DNA of 64,000 nucleotides from Ophiura sarsii (GCA_035610835.1 CM069442.1:65622654-65686653), one strand, 5' to 3'; positions 1-13,130 are shown, numbered from the stretch's first letter. Notes: generated by a model not told the origin, from the letters alone. A program made the numbers and translations.

Positions 1-587
1 TGACCTTTTTGTTTTTAAATGGCATATCTCAGGAGGGGGGGGGGGGGGGGGGGTAGGGAAAAATATGTGTTTGAGTGGGACTGAAGAAAAAAATGGAGCA
101 GTTAACATTATATCTTTCCCAACACGCGGTTTCAGGGTGTCAGCACCAGAAGTCGAGTTATACCAAAATCCAGTCCAACAATGCAGCAATGAGCGTAACA
201 AATGTGATGAATTAACCATTAGAACATAACCATTGTAATACAAAATGCTCTATGCATTGTGGGATTGGGAATTCCTTAACATCCCGGCTTTCGGTGCAAA
301 ACACTGAAACCTCATATTGCATTAATATTATATACATTCATAATAATATAGACGTTTGATTTGAAATGAAACATTCACTTTTAAGATAAAGTCTCCTTTT
401 ACAAATTCTTTGCATGAGCACATATTATTGATACTTGTCATTAAAGCATATTCTAAAAGAGTTTTCTATCCTCATCCGTGCAATGCAATTCATGTTTTAG
501 GCTTGAACTCTTGATGAAATTATCACTGCTGGACCTATCATTGACTGTCATGTATGTTTTGTTGCTTTATCTATCCATATGCAGAGA
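1..587. other. Non-coding stretch with a G19 tract
   Basis: No ORF or repeat of note is visible apart from an uninterrupted run of 19 G at 35-53. Such long G or C tracts recur throughout the window. Confidence 0.6.
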
Positions 588-870
588 TGTACTAGACATA
601 GAACCAGAGAGTAATCCAGAACAAGCCTGTATAACAATCTCCTAGATATTCACATTGGACCAGGGAGTAACAATCAACAAGTGTGTGTATCAATCTCCTG
701 ATATAGACATAAGACAAGTGAATGAACACGTTTCTGTTGTAATCTCCTTACAGACGACAAATCTCTTGGATATAGACTTTGATTAAGAGAGTAACCCTGG
801 ACATCAATCTCTTAGAAATGGACCAGAGTAACTCTGAACAGACATGTATATTAATCTATACATCAATTTC
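588..870 (+). repeat. Degenerate ~60-70 bp tandem repeat
   Basis: The phrases 'caatctcctagata', 'agacat' and 'accagagagtaa' recur four to five times with irregular spacing. This suggests an old, diverged tandem array. No coding potential is seen. Confidence 0.45.
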
Positions 871-2998
871 TTAGATTGAATCCAGTCAGAACCCCTCTCA
901 GAACAGATGCATTTCACTTTTTCATTGCTTGTAGTTTCACTGTGTCTCTCAAGCTATTTCTGTAAAAGGCATAACACAATGCTCTTGCACTTAATGGTTA
1001 GAACACCACCCAAGGGAATGACCTTTTAGTGGATGACAGCAGTAGTCAGAGTTCACTCTCTCCAATAACTTGATGAACTATACTGTATTCTGCTCCAAAT
1101 CACCGAGCCTCCTTACATCAGCACAGTGATATAGAGGAGCATGATCAGAACAGATACATTGTGCATCATATGCATGGCATGCGCACATGCCAGAATTGCG
1201 CATATTATTATTACCAATTTTGAACTAACTAGAATATATATATATGTCTGTATGGATTGAGTCATTACAGTACTACTATTTCAGTTATATCATCACAGCA
1301 CTTGACTTTGAAGATCTATTGGCCTAATCAAACCTGATGGTAAGGGACAGCATTTCTCAGAACTGATTCATTTGTATTGTTATACCAATACCTACATTTG
1401 TTTATGATCAGGGTTTATAGCTTATAACATTCCGGTCATTGTTTTTTATGTGGATTTTTTTTGTAAATTGTATGTGAAATGTTTGGACATTTTCTAAACT
1501 TGTTGAAAATCTTCAAGTTGTCAAAAATATTTAAAAATTTCTAAGAAATAAAGAACTGGGAAGTTTAAGAAGACTTACCGACCATTGAATGGAGGAGGGA
1601 GTCCAATGTAAACTACAGAAAAATGTAGCAACTCCCTACATAGTTCACAAATGAAGAATGAGATTGGCAGACAACTTTGTATTCAGCAGAGATTCCCTGA
1701 TGTTAGAAGAAAAAGTCTTTTGTCAAAACCTACATGGTTGATTTATATTTAGCCTGTTATAAGGTGTTTTTCCCAAAAATATTGAACACTTTTTTAGAAA
1801 TTGTCCTCTCTTTCGTGAGGTTTGAGTTCTACTGACTGCCATCTCTTGGCATACGACATATGGTGCTATGCTTTATTTCTGTTCACTAACAGGTAACATG
1901 CTTGAACGGAGGGAATCTATATGCCTCTTAAATGATTTCAGATAATTTGATACTTAAACTATAGATAATGAAAAGAAGATACATGGCATTATTCACTGCT
2001 AAACCAAGATTGAGGCAATGAAAAAAATTAAGTGTTATTACTCCCAAAACCAAGATTGTTACTTTGACTTGTTATATAATATATTTGAAATATAATATAT
2101 TTGAAATAAAATATAATCAGTAAGATATTTATTATGCAAGCTAAAAGAAGTGGTGCAATTGAAACTCAGTTTAATTTTGTGCTTGATTTGACACAAACTG
2201 TTGGCACAGGGCTGTACCACTAACACATAACTGTCAATTGGCAAAATCGAGAGGATGCACATCTAAATAGCATCCTAATCCCAAAGTTTGAGACATCAAC
2301 CTAATAAGAAATATATTTTCAATAACTTCCAAAATCAAAATAAATGTTCAATTAAATGAAATCAATCTCTTTGTCATTTCAATGCTATGATGTTGTTCAT
2401 TCAATCTTAATCAGACAATTATAACCCAGTTTGTCTATAAGATACCTCTACTGTAGAGCCTTTTTGCTCTCCTCAGAAAATGTTGTGGGTTTGGGCTCCA
2501 TTTCAGCAAGAATTGTTGTATGTTGTACTTGGGCCATATTTTGGCAATACTTATTCATATTTCATTGCTACTGCCATAGATATAGACTTTCATCTTAGAA
2601 ATAAATGTGATAGTGCTCTATTTGGCTTTTTGTTTTTGTTTACAAAAGTTGTTCTTTTTGGGCAGTATGGGTGAGGTGGGTTGATGTTATTTATTGTTAT
2701 TAGTAAATGTATTGTCATGTGTATGATATGTAAAGAAATGAAAACTCAATGTTGATGTTTTCAATAAAAGAATATGATGTACATTAATTAGGAGATGTGT
2801 CTTCCTTTTAATTGAAATGTGATAGCAATTTATAGATGGATGGAGGGTTCACTTACATTTGCATTTAATTAAAGAGTGCATGGGAGTATGAACTGAAGGC
2901 ATTCAAAATCATAATTTGTTCAGCTTGAATTGGAAATGTTAGCAATATTTGCAGTTGAAGTATGCCTTTCATTATACAAGGTTCAAAAGAAGTGAGCA
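871..2998. other. AT-rich stretch without recognisable gene
   Basis: Only ORFs under 70 codons occur and none resembles a known protein. A minus-strand GTAAGT (plus-strand 1573-1578) follows a stop-free stretch of about 35 codons but has no supporting exon context. No repeat structure was noticed. Confidence 0.5.
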
Positions 2999-3160
2999 CC
3001 CCCCCCCCCCCCCCTCCTGGAAAAAAAGATCACATGTTTGCATAACTCCACACACAATTAGATGTTTTGAGAAATTTTGAAAAACATTTGGCTAACCACA
3101 GAAAGTTTCCCTTCATATCATGTTTACTTTACCCAAAACGGTCCAAAATTATGTTTTACT
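2999..3160 (+). repeat. C16 tract plus diverged copy of the 55255-55600 repeat
   Basis: After a C run at 2999-3014, the text 'tttgcataactccacacacaatta...gttttgagaaatt...ttggctaacc...agaaagtttccc' matches the tandem units at 55290-55600 with moderate divergence. It is a dispersed non-coding repeat of unknown class. Confidence 0.55.
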
Positions 3161-4369
3161 AAACTGTCTTCAGTGGGTGGGTTCAATCTGTAGCAGGATT
3201 TGTAGCTCGGAATGCGTCCTGCAGATGTTCAATAAACAGTCCTCCAAAAAGTAACTTATCAGGTACCGTGCCCCCATGGCACTATTCACCCCGTTTTACG
3301 GTACACAAACTGGCCGGGTGACATTTAAAAAACTGTTCCCATTTTTGTCCCTATTCACCCCCATGTCCCTATTCACTCCGTTTTACGGTAATAAATATGC
3401 TCTCAACTCAATTTATAGATCAAAATAACTTCATCATCGGTCGTCCTCGGACACAACAATGGAAACAGCTTAGTTGCCTCCCCTATTCAAAATAGATAAC
3501 AATATTAAATTATACAATTTTGACAAAATCTCTTCTCTACAATTTGAGATATTGCACTTAACAATAATTGACTGAATATCAAAAGCCATGTGTAAAAAAA
3601 TCAAAGCAAAGTACGATTTTCCTGTTGGCTCTTCTTTTTTTTGACACCCGGGATATAATAGTAGAAGCGTGTTTCTATTCCATCACCAATCGCCAACTGT
3701 TGGTGGTGATCAATAACCAATGAATAAATTCATGTGTCTATTCAGCACCAAAAGGATGACGCAGCAAAAGGTGGTGTCGCCGGAAGGTTAACCAAAATAT
3801 GCAGACGACGATGGACACGAACGGCCGTTAATTTTGAATTTCCGTTGGTTTCGATGTAACAAAGGATTTTGATTATATGAACCCCATAAAATTCACCACA
3901 CGTTGGAATAAAATTAGTAAATTATTTCATCCTAAAACCGCTGGAGTTGGATAACCAACTCCAGTGTCAGTATCATTTTTTGAATTTAATCCGTTGACCG
4001 TTGTTAAAGCGTTCGTCCCATTCACTTGATCACGTAACCTCGTTCGCATATTTTAACCTGATAGTAGTCATTATCTTGGATTCCGTGACCATTTTTCTTT
4101 GTGAATTTGTCAACTAAAAAGAAAATGCACCGCTCAAAAGTGAAGGACGGAAATGTTCTTTAATAGCGCAAATTCCAAAATGGCCGCCATACAGGGGTCC
4201 GAAAATTCAAATGGCTTTAATTAAGCTAAGAAGGCTACCAAGGATACCGAAAAAGTATAGTTTGCCCTACTTCCGATGTTTGGTTAACGAGTTATGGGGT
4301 CAAACGTAAAAAGGTCGTTGACCTTTGCATATGGGGTCAAAATTTAAACTTGCTCCGATTTTGAAAAAC
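3161..4369. other. Non-coding stretch, two short direct repeats
   Basis: The 13-mer 'ccgttttacggta' occurs twice, about 88 bp apart (3291 and 3378), each time after 'attcac'. Otherwise nothing gene-like is seen. Confidence 0.45.
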
Positions 4370-4573
4370 AATATCTCATATTGTTCGTATGATCACAAGG
4401 ATTCCAGAAATTGTTTTTGTTTGTTTTTACTAATATTTTGTGTGGGTCAAAAAGTCAAAGTATACTGTCCTATATCTGACCTGTTGACCTTTTATAAGGT
4501 ACAACAGACACTCTAGGTGGTAAAAACTATCATTTCTGGAATCCTTGCCATCAGACGAACAATTTGAGATATT
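4370..4573. repeat. Inverted repeat, ~43-bp arms
   Basis: The arm at 4370-4412 (beginning 'aatatctcatattgttcg') is the reverse complement, with a few mismatches, of 4530-4573 (ending 'gaacaatttgagatatt'). The intervening ~117 bp is unique. It could be a small MITE or the inner part of a larger decayed foldback; termini and target duplication are not clear. Confidence 0.6.
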
Positions 4574-4892
4574 ATTTTTATATTATTTATTTCGATGATC
4601 TTCCCGCATCGAATAGTATTTGGGCCTGTAACCATTTTTAACATGAAACCACCGTTAAACTTGCAACGTTTCACGTTCAATTCTCAAAACCCTAGCGTAC
4701 GCAATACTGAAGCGATTAGCGATTGAACAGCACCCACAAGACGCTTATGTCATAATGAACAATTCCCATTGTTTATAATGCTAATCGCTTCATTATTTTA
4801 ATTTTGAAAGAAGTATGGGGATCAGCAACGCGTAAGAAATGTGATGCTTGAATAACTCCATACTAAAAATAACTTTGACTTGTCAAAAAGAG

Positions 4893-4967
4893 GTAATTCA
4901 GTGTAGCATAGAGGGCAAGCTCTAGGGCTCCCACGCAGGAATCCCGGGTTCGATTCCTCAACCAACC
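4893..4967 (+). repeat. tRNA-like SINE head candidate
   Basis: A perfect B-box-like GGTTCGATTCC is at 4947-4957, preceded at roughly the right distance by a weak A-box-like stretch ('tgtagcatagagggc') and followed by 'tcaaccaacc'. The acceptor stem does not pair convincingly, so this is more likely a tRNA-derived SINE or tRNA relic than a functional tRNA gene. Confidence 0.4.
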
Positions 4968-5776
4968 TTCATGTATATCATTATACATTATATTGCTCTT
5001 TGATTTTGTAACATGCTCATTCTGGTAGCGTTCATAGTTCACCTCGCTGGATGTGCACCCGGGATGTGAACAAAGAGCCCCTATCAACTATTTATTTTGT
5101 AGTATTATGAGATGAACGCTCAGGCTGCTGTGGGTATGCCTATTGCTATAATATCGAGGCTGCGTATTTCAATACCAAATGCAAAAATGAAGATCACACT
5201 TTGTTTTTGTTTTGACACATAGCCCTGTTGATAATCAGTCAAATTCACGTGCACAAATTAAAGAGAAGGATGTTCGTCACAATTTAACAATTTAAGGGGG
5301 GGAGGGGTGGTGTCAGATTGTTATAAAACAATTGTATACAACTTTCCCATATATCAGCCGATAAGTGTTGTACAGGGTGCTTCAGAATGATCTATACCGG
5401 ATTCAAAAATATATTAAAAATATAAAACAAATAGTGTTTCAAATTTAAACACTTACGATATGATGGTGGAAATGTTTCCTACTTTTTCCGTTAATTTTCA
5501 TATTTTGGCACACAAAGTTCATCTTTACAGCTATTCTCTCTAGCACTACCAGCATTTCAACAAAATGAACCCCACACCTCATAAGTTGTATTCAATACTC
5601 CCGCCAAGAAAGGAAGGTTAAAACCACTCAAGGTAAACAAATCCTGCCTTATTCAATCAAAGCTTTGTTTTCTATGCACACAACAATCAATTGTTATCAA
5701 AGAGTTAATTAAAATAAGAAGAGGGTACAATAATAATGCGAATAACATTTCAGAAATAATTGAATGTTTAAAAAGG

Positions 5777-8700
5777 TTAAGACTGGGTTGCTGTAAATAT
5801 CAAAGAAGTGGTGGCAGACTTTAAAATATCAATTTCCTTTAAACTTTGCACATGTTTAGACCTTTGGTCAACATGTATATATTTGGTTAAAAAAATACCA
5901 ATATACCTTTGGTTGCCATGTCAACGGCCAATATAGGAATTTACCAAATTTTCACTATTTTTACCCATTTCACAACTTTAAAAAAGCTTAAATATTAGGT
6001 CATATTTCTGTATGAAAAACATGCATTACAGTCCCCTTTTTTTCCTACAGTGAAGCAACCAACCTTGTCCTTTTCAAAAATGATATAAACATTAACATGC
6101 ATCTTTTCAATGTGGGTGAAACCATTTTGTAGAATAGGGGTGTTTTAATTAATTTAAATTATGCAAAAAGTGATGGTCGTAAAAAATGACATAACCCCCA
6201 AAGCGGCATTTTTTTTTTAATTAGCTTTTTCAGGGTTAATAGACAAGATGTCGGTCTATATGTTTCAAGAAAAAAAAGTGTTGGTAATTGTTGTACCGGA
6301 GAGCAGTGTTGCCAGAAACTATGCACTTTTTCGGTTTATTGACATTTAATTCATTGTGGAAAATAGGGATTTTGAGGATTAACTTTCATAGAAAATCCTG
6401 ATAACGATTAATATACGTTCAAATGATATTTGTATCAATTCAGCATTAAGTAAGACATGATTTGATAGTATTTAAACGACAGCGTTGCCAGAATAAACGC
6501 CCTCAGCGAAGCCGTTGCCCATAACCTTTAGTAGGTCATATTAGTCGGGTATGTACAGGGGGGTTCATGTGCACCTCCCCCAGTTCTCAACCAAACCAGC
6601 TTTTGTGGGTGTCTTCTAGGGTCCTTAAACACATTTAAGATGTTACAAAAAACCCGGATGCTCTCCAGATATTCAAGATGGCGTCCAAAATGGTCAAATC
6701 TCATAAAATGACATAATAGCAATCAAATTGTATGGTGAAATTATAGTTTTAAACGTGGGATGTATGTATTTAGCCACTAGACACTCATATCCAGAACTTT
6801 TACTTTTTTAACACACCTTAGTCCAAGATGGCTGCCAAAATGGCCGCCAAAAATGGTAAAATTCCATATATTGGCATATAAACCAACATGTATGATTATA
6901 GTATAGTATAGTTTTAACAATTGGATGTATGTGTTAGACCACTAAAAACTCATATCTAGTATTTTTGATTTGTTAACATACTTTAAAACCAAAATGGCCG
7001 CCAAATTAATGGTAAAAAATGGTCAAAAGTGGTCAAAATCCATGAAATAGCGTAAAAACAACCAAAATATATGATACAAATATAATTTTAACGATTGTAT
7101 GTATGTGTTACACCACTAGTAACTCCTTTCCAGTATTCTTGCTCTGTTAACACAGATCAAAATCAAAAAAGGCTGCCAAAATGGCCCCCAAAATGGTTCC
7201 CGAAGTGGCTGCAAAAATTGTAAAATTCCATAAAATGGGATAATATTAACCTAAAGTTATGATAAAAATATAGTTTTAATGATGGGATGTATGTATGAGA
7301 CCACTAGTAACTCATATCTAATATGTTTGCTTTGTTTACATACTTAAAAATCCAAAGTGGCCCTAAATGGGTCCCAAAATGACTGAACAAATTGTCCAAA
7401 GTCCATAAAATGGTATAATATCAACCAAAATGTATGATGAAAGTATAGTTTTAACTTTGGGTTGTATGAATTAGAACACTAGTAATCCAGTATATTAGCT
7501 TTGTTATAACATACTTTAAATCCTAGATGGCCACCAAGATGTTCGCTGTAAATGTAAAAATAGTCTATATGAGTGAATGATAATCCACAATAGATATTGT
7601 AAGAGTGTATATTACATCACATTCACGCACCAAATAGTATGTTCTAACTGCTAAGCTATTGCTTTTAGATATAAGGCCCACCTCTGTGACAATTTTGATT
7701 CTATATCACTTTCCAAAATGGCTTCCAGAATGGTTAAGTTGGTGTTAAATGACCTTAAATAATTGTTTTGTATTGTAAATGACCATACTATGGTTCGGGA
7801 ACCAATTTGGGGGCCATTTTGGATTTTGAGCTGTGTTAACAAATCAAATATACTGGATATGAGTTACTAGTGGTCTAACACATACATCCCAATCATTAAA
7901 ATTATATTTTAATCATACATTTCGGTTGATATTACGCTATTTTATGGACTTTTGACTACGTTTGACCATTTTTAGCCATTAATTTGGCGGCCATTTTGGT
8001 TTTAAAGTATATTATCAACAAAACAAAAATACTAGATATGAAGTTTTCGTAGTCTAACATATTCATCCCATTGTTAGAACTATACTCTAATCATACAATG
8101 TTGGTTTAAATATATGCCAAAATATGGAATTTTACCATTTTGGCGGCCATCTTGGATTCAGGTGTGTTAATAAAGCAAATGTTCTTGATATGAGTGTCTT
8201 GTGATCTAATACATACATCCCACTATTAAAACTATACTTTCACTATACAATTTGATTGCTATCATGTCATTTTATGAGATTTGACCAGTTTGGGGAGGGG
8301 GGGGGGGGGGATTTTGGACGCCATCTTGGATATCTGGAGAGCATCAGTTTTTTTTCGCTGTTAACATCTAAAATGTGACCCTAAAATACATCCCATAATA
8401 GTTGGTTTGGTTTAGTACTGGGGGTGGTGCACATGAACCCCCTGTACATACCCCTGACTAGTAGGGCTATAATGTGGATCACACTAGATGTTACCACCAA
8501 ACTAGGCTAAAAGACGGGTTACAGGCAACAGTGTTGCAACATTGTTTTATTTTGTATTCATTTATACTGTTATATGTTTAAATACTGTAGTCCAGGTCCA
8601 AAATAAAATGTTTGATACAAAACGTCACTTACCGAATTCCATGTATATCAACTATTATAGGCCTTTATCAAGGTTTACATTAAAAAATCATGTCTCTGGC

Positions 8701-9421
8701 AACACTGACTGCCTTTAATGCCATTTAAGGGTTTTTTTTCTCTTCATTTCAACATTCATTTCATGTATTCTATCATAAATATGACCAATTTGTTATATAA
8801 TTTGTCAATTAAGACTTCCTTTAATGTATAATATTTGGCCATTCATTGCGGTTTTTTTCAGCCAAAGTGCTAACTTTCCGGCAACACTGTTTCCGTGCAC
8901 TTGAAATACCAAAACATTTTATTCCATGTTAATGTAGGTTGATATCTTATCTATCAATTATGAAAGTGGCATTATCCACAAAGTGCCACTTTCGGCTTTA
9001 TAGCCCCATTAAATACCCCATTTTTCGCTATGAGAAATATGATGAAAACACCCCTATTTGAAATAATGGTTTGATCCAAAGTGGAACACACACTTACATT
9101 TTAAAATCATTTTCTGAAAAAGTAAACGTGGTTGTGCAATAATGTGTAAAAGAAAAACTTCTACTCTATCCCCTTTAAATGTACCAGTGCTTCTAATTTA
9201 CCTATGTTTCATTACTTAAATAGTGTAAAAACTTGCAAAATTGGGGCGAAATCTTATTTTGGCCGTTACCATGGCAACCGACATCTGATATCCAATTTAT
9301 TTCTATTTTTGTATTATATGTAACCATACCGACCCATGCATGAAGTAATGCCAAAATCCATTTTTTGAATTCTGCCAACTTTTTAAAAATATCTTTGATT
9401 TTTACAGCAACCCAGTCTTAA
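5777..9421. mobile_element. 3.6-kb foldback transposon flanked by TTAA
   Basis: The outer ends are 'gactgggttgctgtaaa' on the left and its reverse complement on the right, both bordered by TTAA (5777-5780 and 9418-9421). Inverted homology continues inward for well over 1 kb per arm with indels: 'ggttgccatg(t/g)(c/t)aacggcc', then 'gtatgtacagggggttcatgtgcacc' near 6550 and inverted near 8440. The middle (about 7500-7700) is a non-palindromic loop. No transposase ORF is present, so it is non-autonomous. TTAA duplications are known for piggyBac and Kolobok superfamilies; which one applies is not settled by the termini. A G14 tract interrupts the right arm at 8297-8310. Confidence 0.8.
6680..8240. 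repeat. ~175-bp tandem units within the foldback arms
   Basis: In the left arm the phrase 'ggatgtatgt..(t)tag.ccacta' recurs near 6757, 6922, 7097, 7284 and 7459, a spacing of 165-187 bp. The right arm holds at least three inverted units near 7868, 8048 and 8200. Each unit contains 'aagatggc(c/t)gcc' or 'aaaatggccgcc' motifs, which resemble the published YY1 consensus (AANATGGCGGC); that similarity is my inference only. Confidence 0.7.
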
Positions 9422-9521
9422 TGACTTTATAGATTTTCATAATGGATCATTTCGACAAAAACTTGAAATCTACTATCGTTACAAAAATATCCTAAGAAAG
9501 CTGAACGTTTGCCCAAGATAT

Positions 9522-9607
9522 AAGCAGCTCAAAAAAAGTGTGGAATATTTTTTCTAGCACAAGATTTTCAAATATCGCGGGATATGTTCATTGAGTGTTA
9601 TAAACAC
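9522..9607 (+). mobile_element. Fragment of the AAACTGCTC-type MITE
   Basis: The text 'gctcaaaaaaagtgtggaatattttttctagcacaagattttcaaatatcg' matches one end of the MITE at 61640-62129 and the half copy at 55605-55858. Only this end is visible here. Confidence 0.6.
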
Positions 9608-9756
9608 AACACCAAAAGTAAGCCCCCCTCTAAACAATTCGTCATAACATCATAAGATAAAACATTTTACCAATAAAACTTAGTTAGAAATAATCCTATG
9701 ACTGTTTCCTAAGTGGTGTTTGAAAATGAAAGATGTCCATGACTTCTTGGCTGAAT

Positions 9757-10120
9757 GAGCTCAAAAATAAGACAAAAGCGCTACAGAAAGAGCTAGATGG
9801 CTGCTACACCAGAATGCTGAGACTGAGAGCAGTACTCAATGTCAACTGAAAACAACATACCAAACACCCAACTGTATGGTGACCTCCCCAAAATAAGCCA
9901 GAAGATACGGAAGAGACGAACAAGGTTTGCTGGCCACTGTTACAGAAGTAAGGAGCCAGTATCCAAACTGGTGCACTGGATCCCCAAACATGGCAAAAGA
10001 AAGCCGGGACGACCTGCTCTGACATTTATCGATCTACTCAAGCAAGATACTGGACTGGAGACGAGTAACATAAAGACAGCAATGAACGACAGAAGAGTGT
10101 GGAGAGCCATCAGTAATTAG
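9757..10120 (+). mobile_element. LINE reverse-transcriptase C-terminal fragment
   Basis: Translation of 9757-9840 gives 'LQKELDGCYTRML', and the following ORF (9839-10120) carries YGDLP, RRTRFAGHC, KHGKRKPGRPALTFIDLLKQ and DRRVWRA. Those blocks are characteristic of the region after the RT domain in animal non-LTR retrotransposons, often annotated 'craniofacial development protein 2-like'. A frame change near 9840 separates the two parts. Only the 3' portion of the element is present, as expected for 5'-truncated LINE insertion. It is a dead fragment, related to 21775-21905. Confidence 0.75.
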
Positions 10121-10389
10121 CGGTGATTAACTTCAATTTATCATAATTTCACTTTGGAATGGTCTATTATAACAACGTTGGTGTCATTTTAAACCTGAGG
10201 ACATTTACTTTTTGAATATTTTTTGCTACTTTACTCTCATTTTGTGGTGCTAGGTCACAATTGCGCAGTTATTGACAGCACCCAAGACCGGTTTTTTTAA
10301 TTGGTACCCAAAAATAATCGTAAAAAAAGTCCCCAATTTTTTTTGCCGCCAGCTCGTGAAATTATGTGCCAATATATTTTTGTTTGGGT

Positions 10390-10431
10390 GGGGGGGGGGG
10401 GGGGGGGGGTGGGGTAGTGGGGGGGGGGGGG
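10390..10431 (+). repeat. Interrupted poly-G tract
   Basis: About 42 bases are G with two short interruptions. The tract makes artefactual Gly- or Pro-rich ORFs on both strands (10250-10594), which I do not consider genes. Confidence 0.8.
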
Positions 10432-10989
10432 ATAGCGATGTGGTCGTCCCAACCGGCAAAAAATATCGCATGGTAGAAATCGCAAATGTACCGACGGAAC
10501 ACGGAACATACCTATGTCTCTGAAAAAAGGTACAGTGGTAACGTAGGCCTACACAAAAAAGGTATGTTGTCGCCTGCCCCCTTGTATCCGCCACTGATTA
10601 ATTGTTTAACTTGCAAGAGTCGTAGTGTACATTCTAGTAACTAAATGTTGCATGTTCGATCCTCACATTCCATTCATGTGGATTTCAAAGGCTTTCACTT
10701 AATACACTTTGTGCATGCACAACATTAATAATGTTAAGGATTATTTAAAAGGAATCAGGTTGACAACCTTTTTCTCTTTACTAACCCTTTCCCTCCCTCC
10801 CTCAATTTAAAAGCTCATCCTATATACACGTTTATATGAAAATACAGTTTTACAGTTTGGAAAACTTTCATCTGCACTTTTGACAACACTGATAGGTGTA
10901 AAGTTGGTACTAAAATAATAATTCCACAATCTTCTCCATCTCAATATGTTTTCTACTGCGAATTAATTCAAAATAACATAAACTTACGT

Positions 10990-11175
10990 ATCATGGCAAC
11001 CATGAGCTTCAATAAGATCTTCAAGTGGCGCAGTATACAAAGTAAAAGATAAAGGGCCGATGACCGATCCCTGAGGAACACCTTCAAGTGGATAACAAAT
11101 ATCTCCTAAGGGCTATTCATTTGGTCAATTCTTACAGCCCAAACGTAGATATCGGTCAATGAAAACCTTTTAAAG
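10990..11175 (-). mobile_element. CR1/L2-like LINE RT fragment
   Basis: On the minus strand one frame reads '[19 protein letters not shown]', which contains the classic RT motif GVPQGSVxGPLLF. Upstream, after a frameshift, is '[17 protein letters not shown]', matching the usual 'YLTDRxQxVRIxxxxSxP' that precedes it. The piece is short, frameshifted and contains stops, so it is a decayed retrotransposon remnant. It is a different lineage from the RTE-like element at 16160-17640. Confidence 0.65.
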
Positions 11176-12502
11176 TACAAATATATCTTGAACAGACTAT
11201 AAACAATAACCGTGACTGATTTCTTTGGGTAAAATGCCCTCTGATAAGCCAGAACCAGACCAGGACAGCCATTAATTATAACCCTACCTTAGGAAACCGC
11301 TGCAAAAGTCATATTTACTTTCCAGTATGCTAAAGGCGTAGCAATACATTCGAGTTTAAATTATACTATTTTGCAAGCCTACGAAGGTTAATATTGCCTA
11401 CAATCTGATTTATACATGATAATATAGTATTATATTCAGAAATCATCCATTGTTTTCTATTTTCAGTATTTAAATCGGGCTGTTATATCTACTCATATAA
11501 TGTTGAGAGGAACCGAAAAAAACATGTATTTATCTTTGGGGTAATTTCCCGTGCCCGTTGTCCAAAATCTCTCTCTGGCTTTGATCGCATCATAACAAAA
11601 GGGAACCAGGTATCAATTATCATTTACGATAAATGTGTAGCTATGATTCAGAGCTATAATCTTGACAAATGTCATGAGGCTGACATTCATAATAGCGATG
11701 CTATGAGTGAGGAGGTAGAACTTATTAAATGACCCTCGTATATATCATTCAATAGTTTCCATTTGATTTTAAACGCCGTTAATTTCAACAGCCTTCAATT
11801 GGTCAGGTTTCTAACTGACAAGACTTTTCAACTGAATATAATATACTTCATAAAACAACAACTACCACAACAAAAATAATTCCAGGAAGTCCTTCGACCT
11901 AATCAATTTGGCTTCGATGATTACGCAACAATATTGTTATATATTAGATCATTATTTTACAAGAAACCTGTTAACGTCTTTCTTATTTATCTATTCGTGG
12001 AGATAATTACTAGCAACAAAATATTGAGTATTATACTTAATGACGCATGATTAAGTGGCTATATGCATAAGACACAATAGCTAATTAATAAGACAAAACA
12101 AACTCTCGCTCAGATTAAATGTATATAGCATAATGATAAAAAATGTCATTATTTCGTGAATTCAGCAGAACAAAGATAAAATCAGGATTTTATGATGATC
12201 GGATTAGAGTGTGCGCCATTATTCAATTCCTCAACCAATTTTAACCAACTAAAACTCTTTTGAAAGCTAATGAGACAGCTTTTCTGCCAAAATAAATGAT
12301 TTTACAATTTTATGCACAGATTTTAAGAAATAAAATCCCAAAGTTGAGTACACATTTTTCTGAGTCACCCTGTATATTGTGAAAATGCGTTAAAAGTAAG
12401 GCTCAAATGAAGTAACTGTGAATAGATAAATAGTCAAAAAACACTACTACTTACCACAACCAAGCGGTACAATAGTCAGAATTCCACACGAGACACCTTT
12501 AC
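11176..12502. other. AT-rich stretch with no recognisable feature
   Basis: No ORF above background and no clear repeats. The phrase 'gagtcaccctgtata' at about 12361-12376 looks like the right end of a mariner-type MITE (compare the left end at 31181), but no partner end was found nearby. Confidence 0.45.
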
Positions 12503-12823
12503 ATTATTTTCAGATGCATATATCTTTAAACTCGAGATATTTTTACCCAATCGTTAAAGCAATAGCCGTAAGGTACAACATTTCAGTGGATGTTTCGCAA
12601 ATGCATCGAATAAAGAAAAAGCGAATGTTTAAAGGGAACTTGGCAAAACAAGTGTTTTTTTAATTCAACAGAGATAATAGGAATGGTGTGATGTCATACA
12701 ATACAATAGCACTACGTGCACTTAAAGCAAAAATACCCCTCCCATAGACTTGCATATGGAAAAAAGGTAAACACCGACCATGAAACAGTTTAATGGTGAC
12801 CATTAATACGGCTACCATTACGT
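12503..12823 (+). repeat. ~320-bp dispersed repeat, copy 1
   Basis: This block, from 'attttcagatgcatata' to 'ggctaccattacgtt', matches 30465-30792 in the same orientation with few mismatches and small indels. It has no coding potential. The flanks differ abruptly on both sides, which suggests a mobile or duplicated module of unknown class. Confidence 0.75.
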
Positions 12824-13033
12824 TAATGTAATTTCATCTTTAGCATACGAGTATTTAACGTCCCTTAAAATATATGGCTACGTTATTGGAGTTTAAGAAT
12901 ATGTTAAATATAATATGAAGATGTCTCCACAATTTTGAGATAATCATTGTGAAAAAGAGTCATCTTTATGGTCTTGGTTCAAAGAAAGTGTTATTTAATA
13001 GAAAGGCCTTAGGGAGTGTTCAGAAATACTTTG

Positions 13034-13130
13034 GTGGGGGGGGGGGTTGGCCAAAACGGGGGGGGGGGTCTAAAAATTTGAAGTCTCAAAAAGGGGGGAC
13101 TAAAAAGTTTTCCCTACTCAAGAGGGGGGG
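13034..13130 (+). repeat. G-rich low-complexity stretch
   Basis: Several G7-G10 runs lie in 'ggtggggggg', 'acgggggggggg', 'aaaggggggac' and 'gagggggggtc' contexts about 20-30 bp apart. This is low complexity; the ORF across it is not credible. Confidence 0.7.

Noticed and set aside
1573..1680. Minus-strand exon candidate ending at a GTAAGT donor
   Set aside because: The open frame is only about 35 codons, with no recognisable protein, no acceptor and no partner exon.
10250..10594. Gly-rich and Pro-rich ORFs on both strands
   Set aside because: They are translations of the poly-G tract at 10390-10431.
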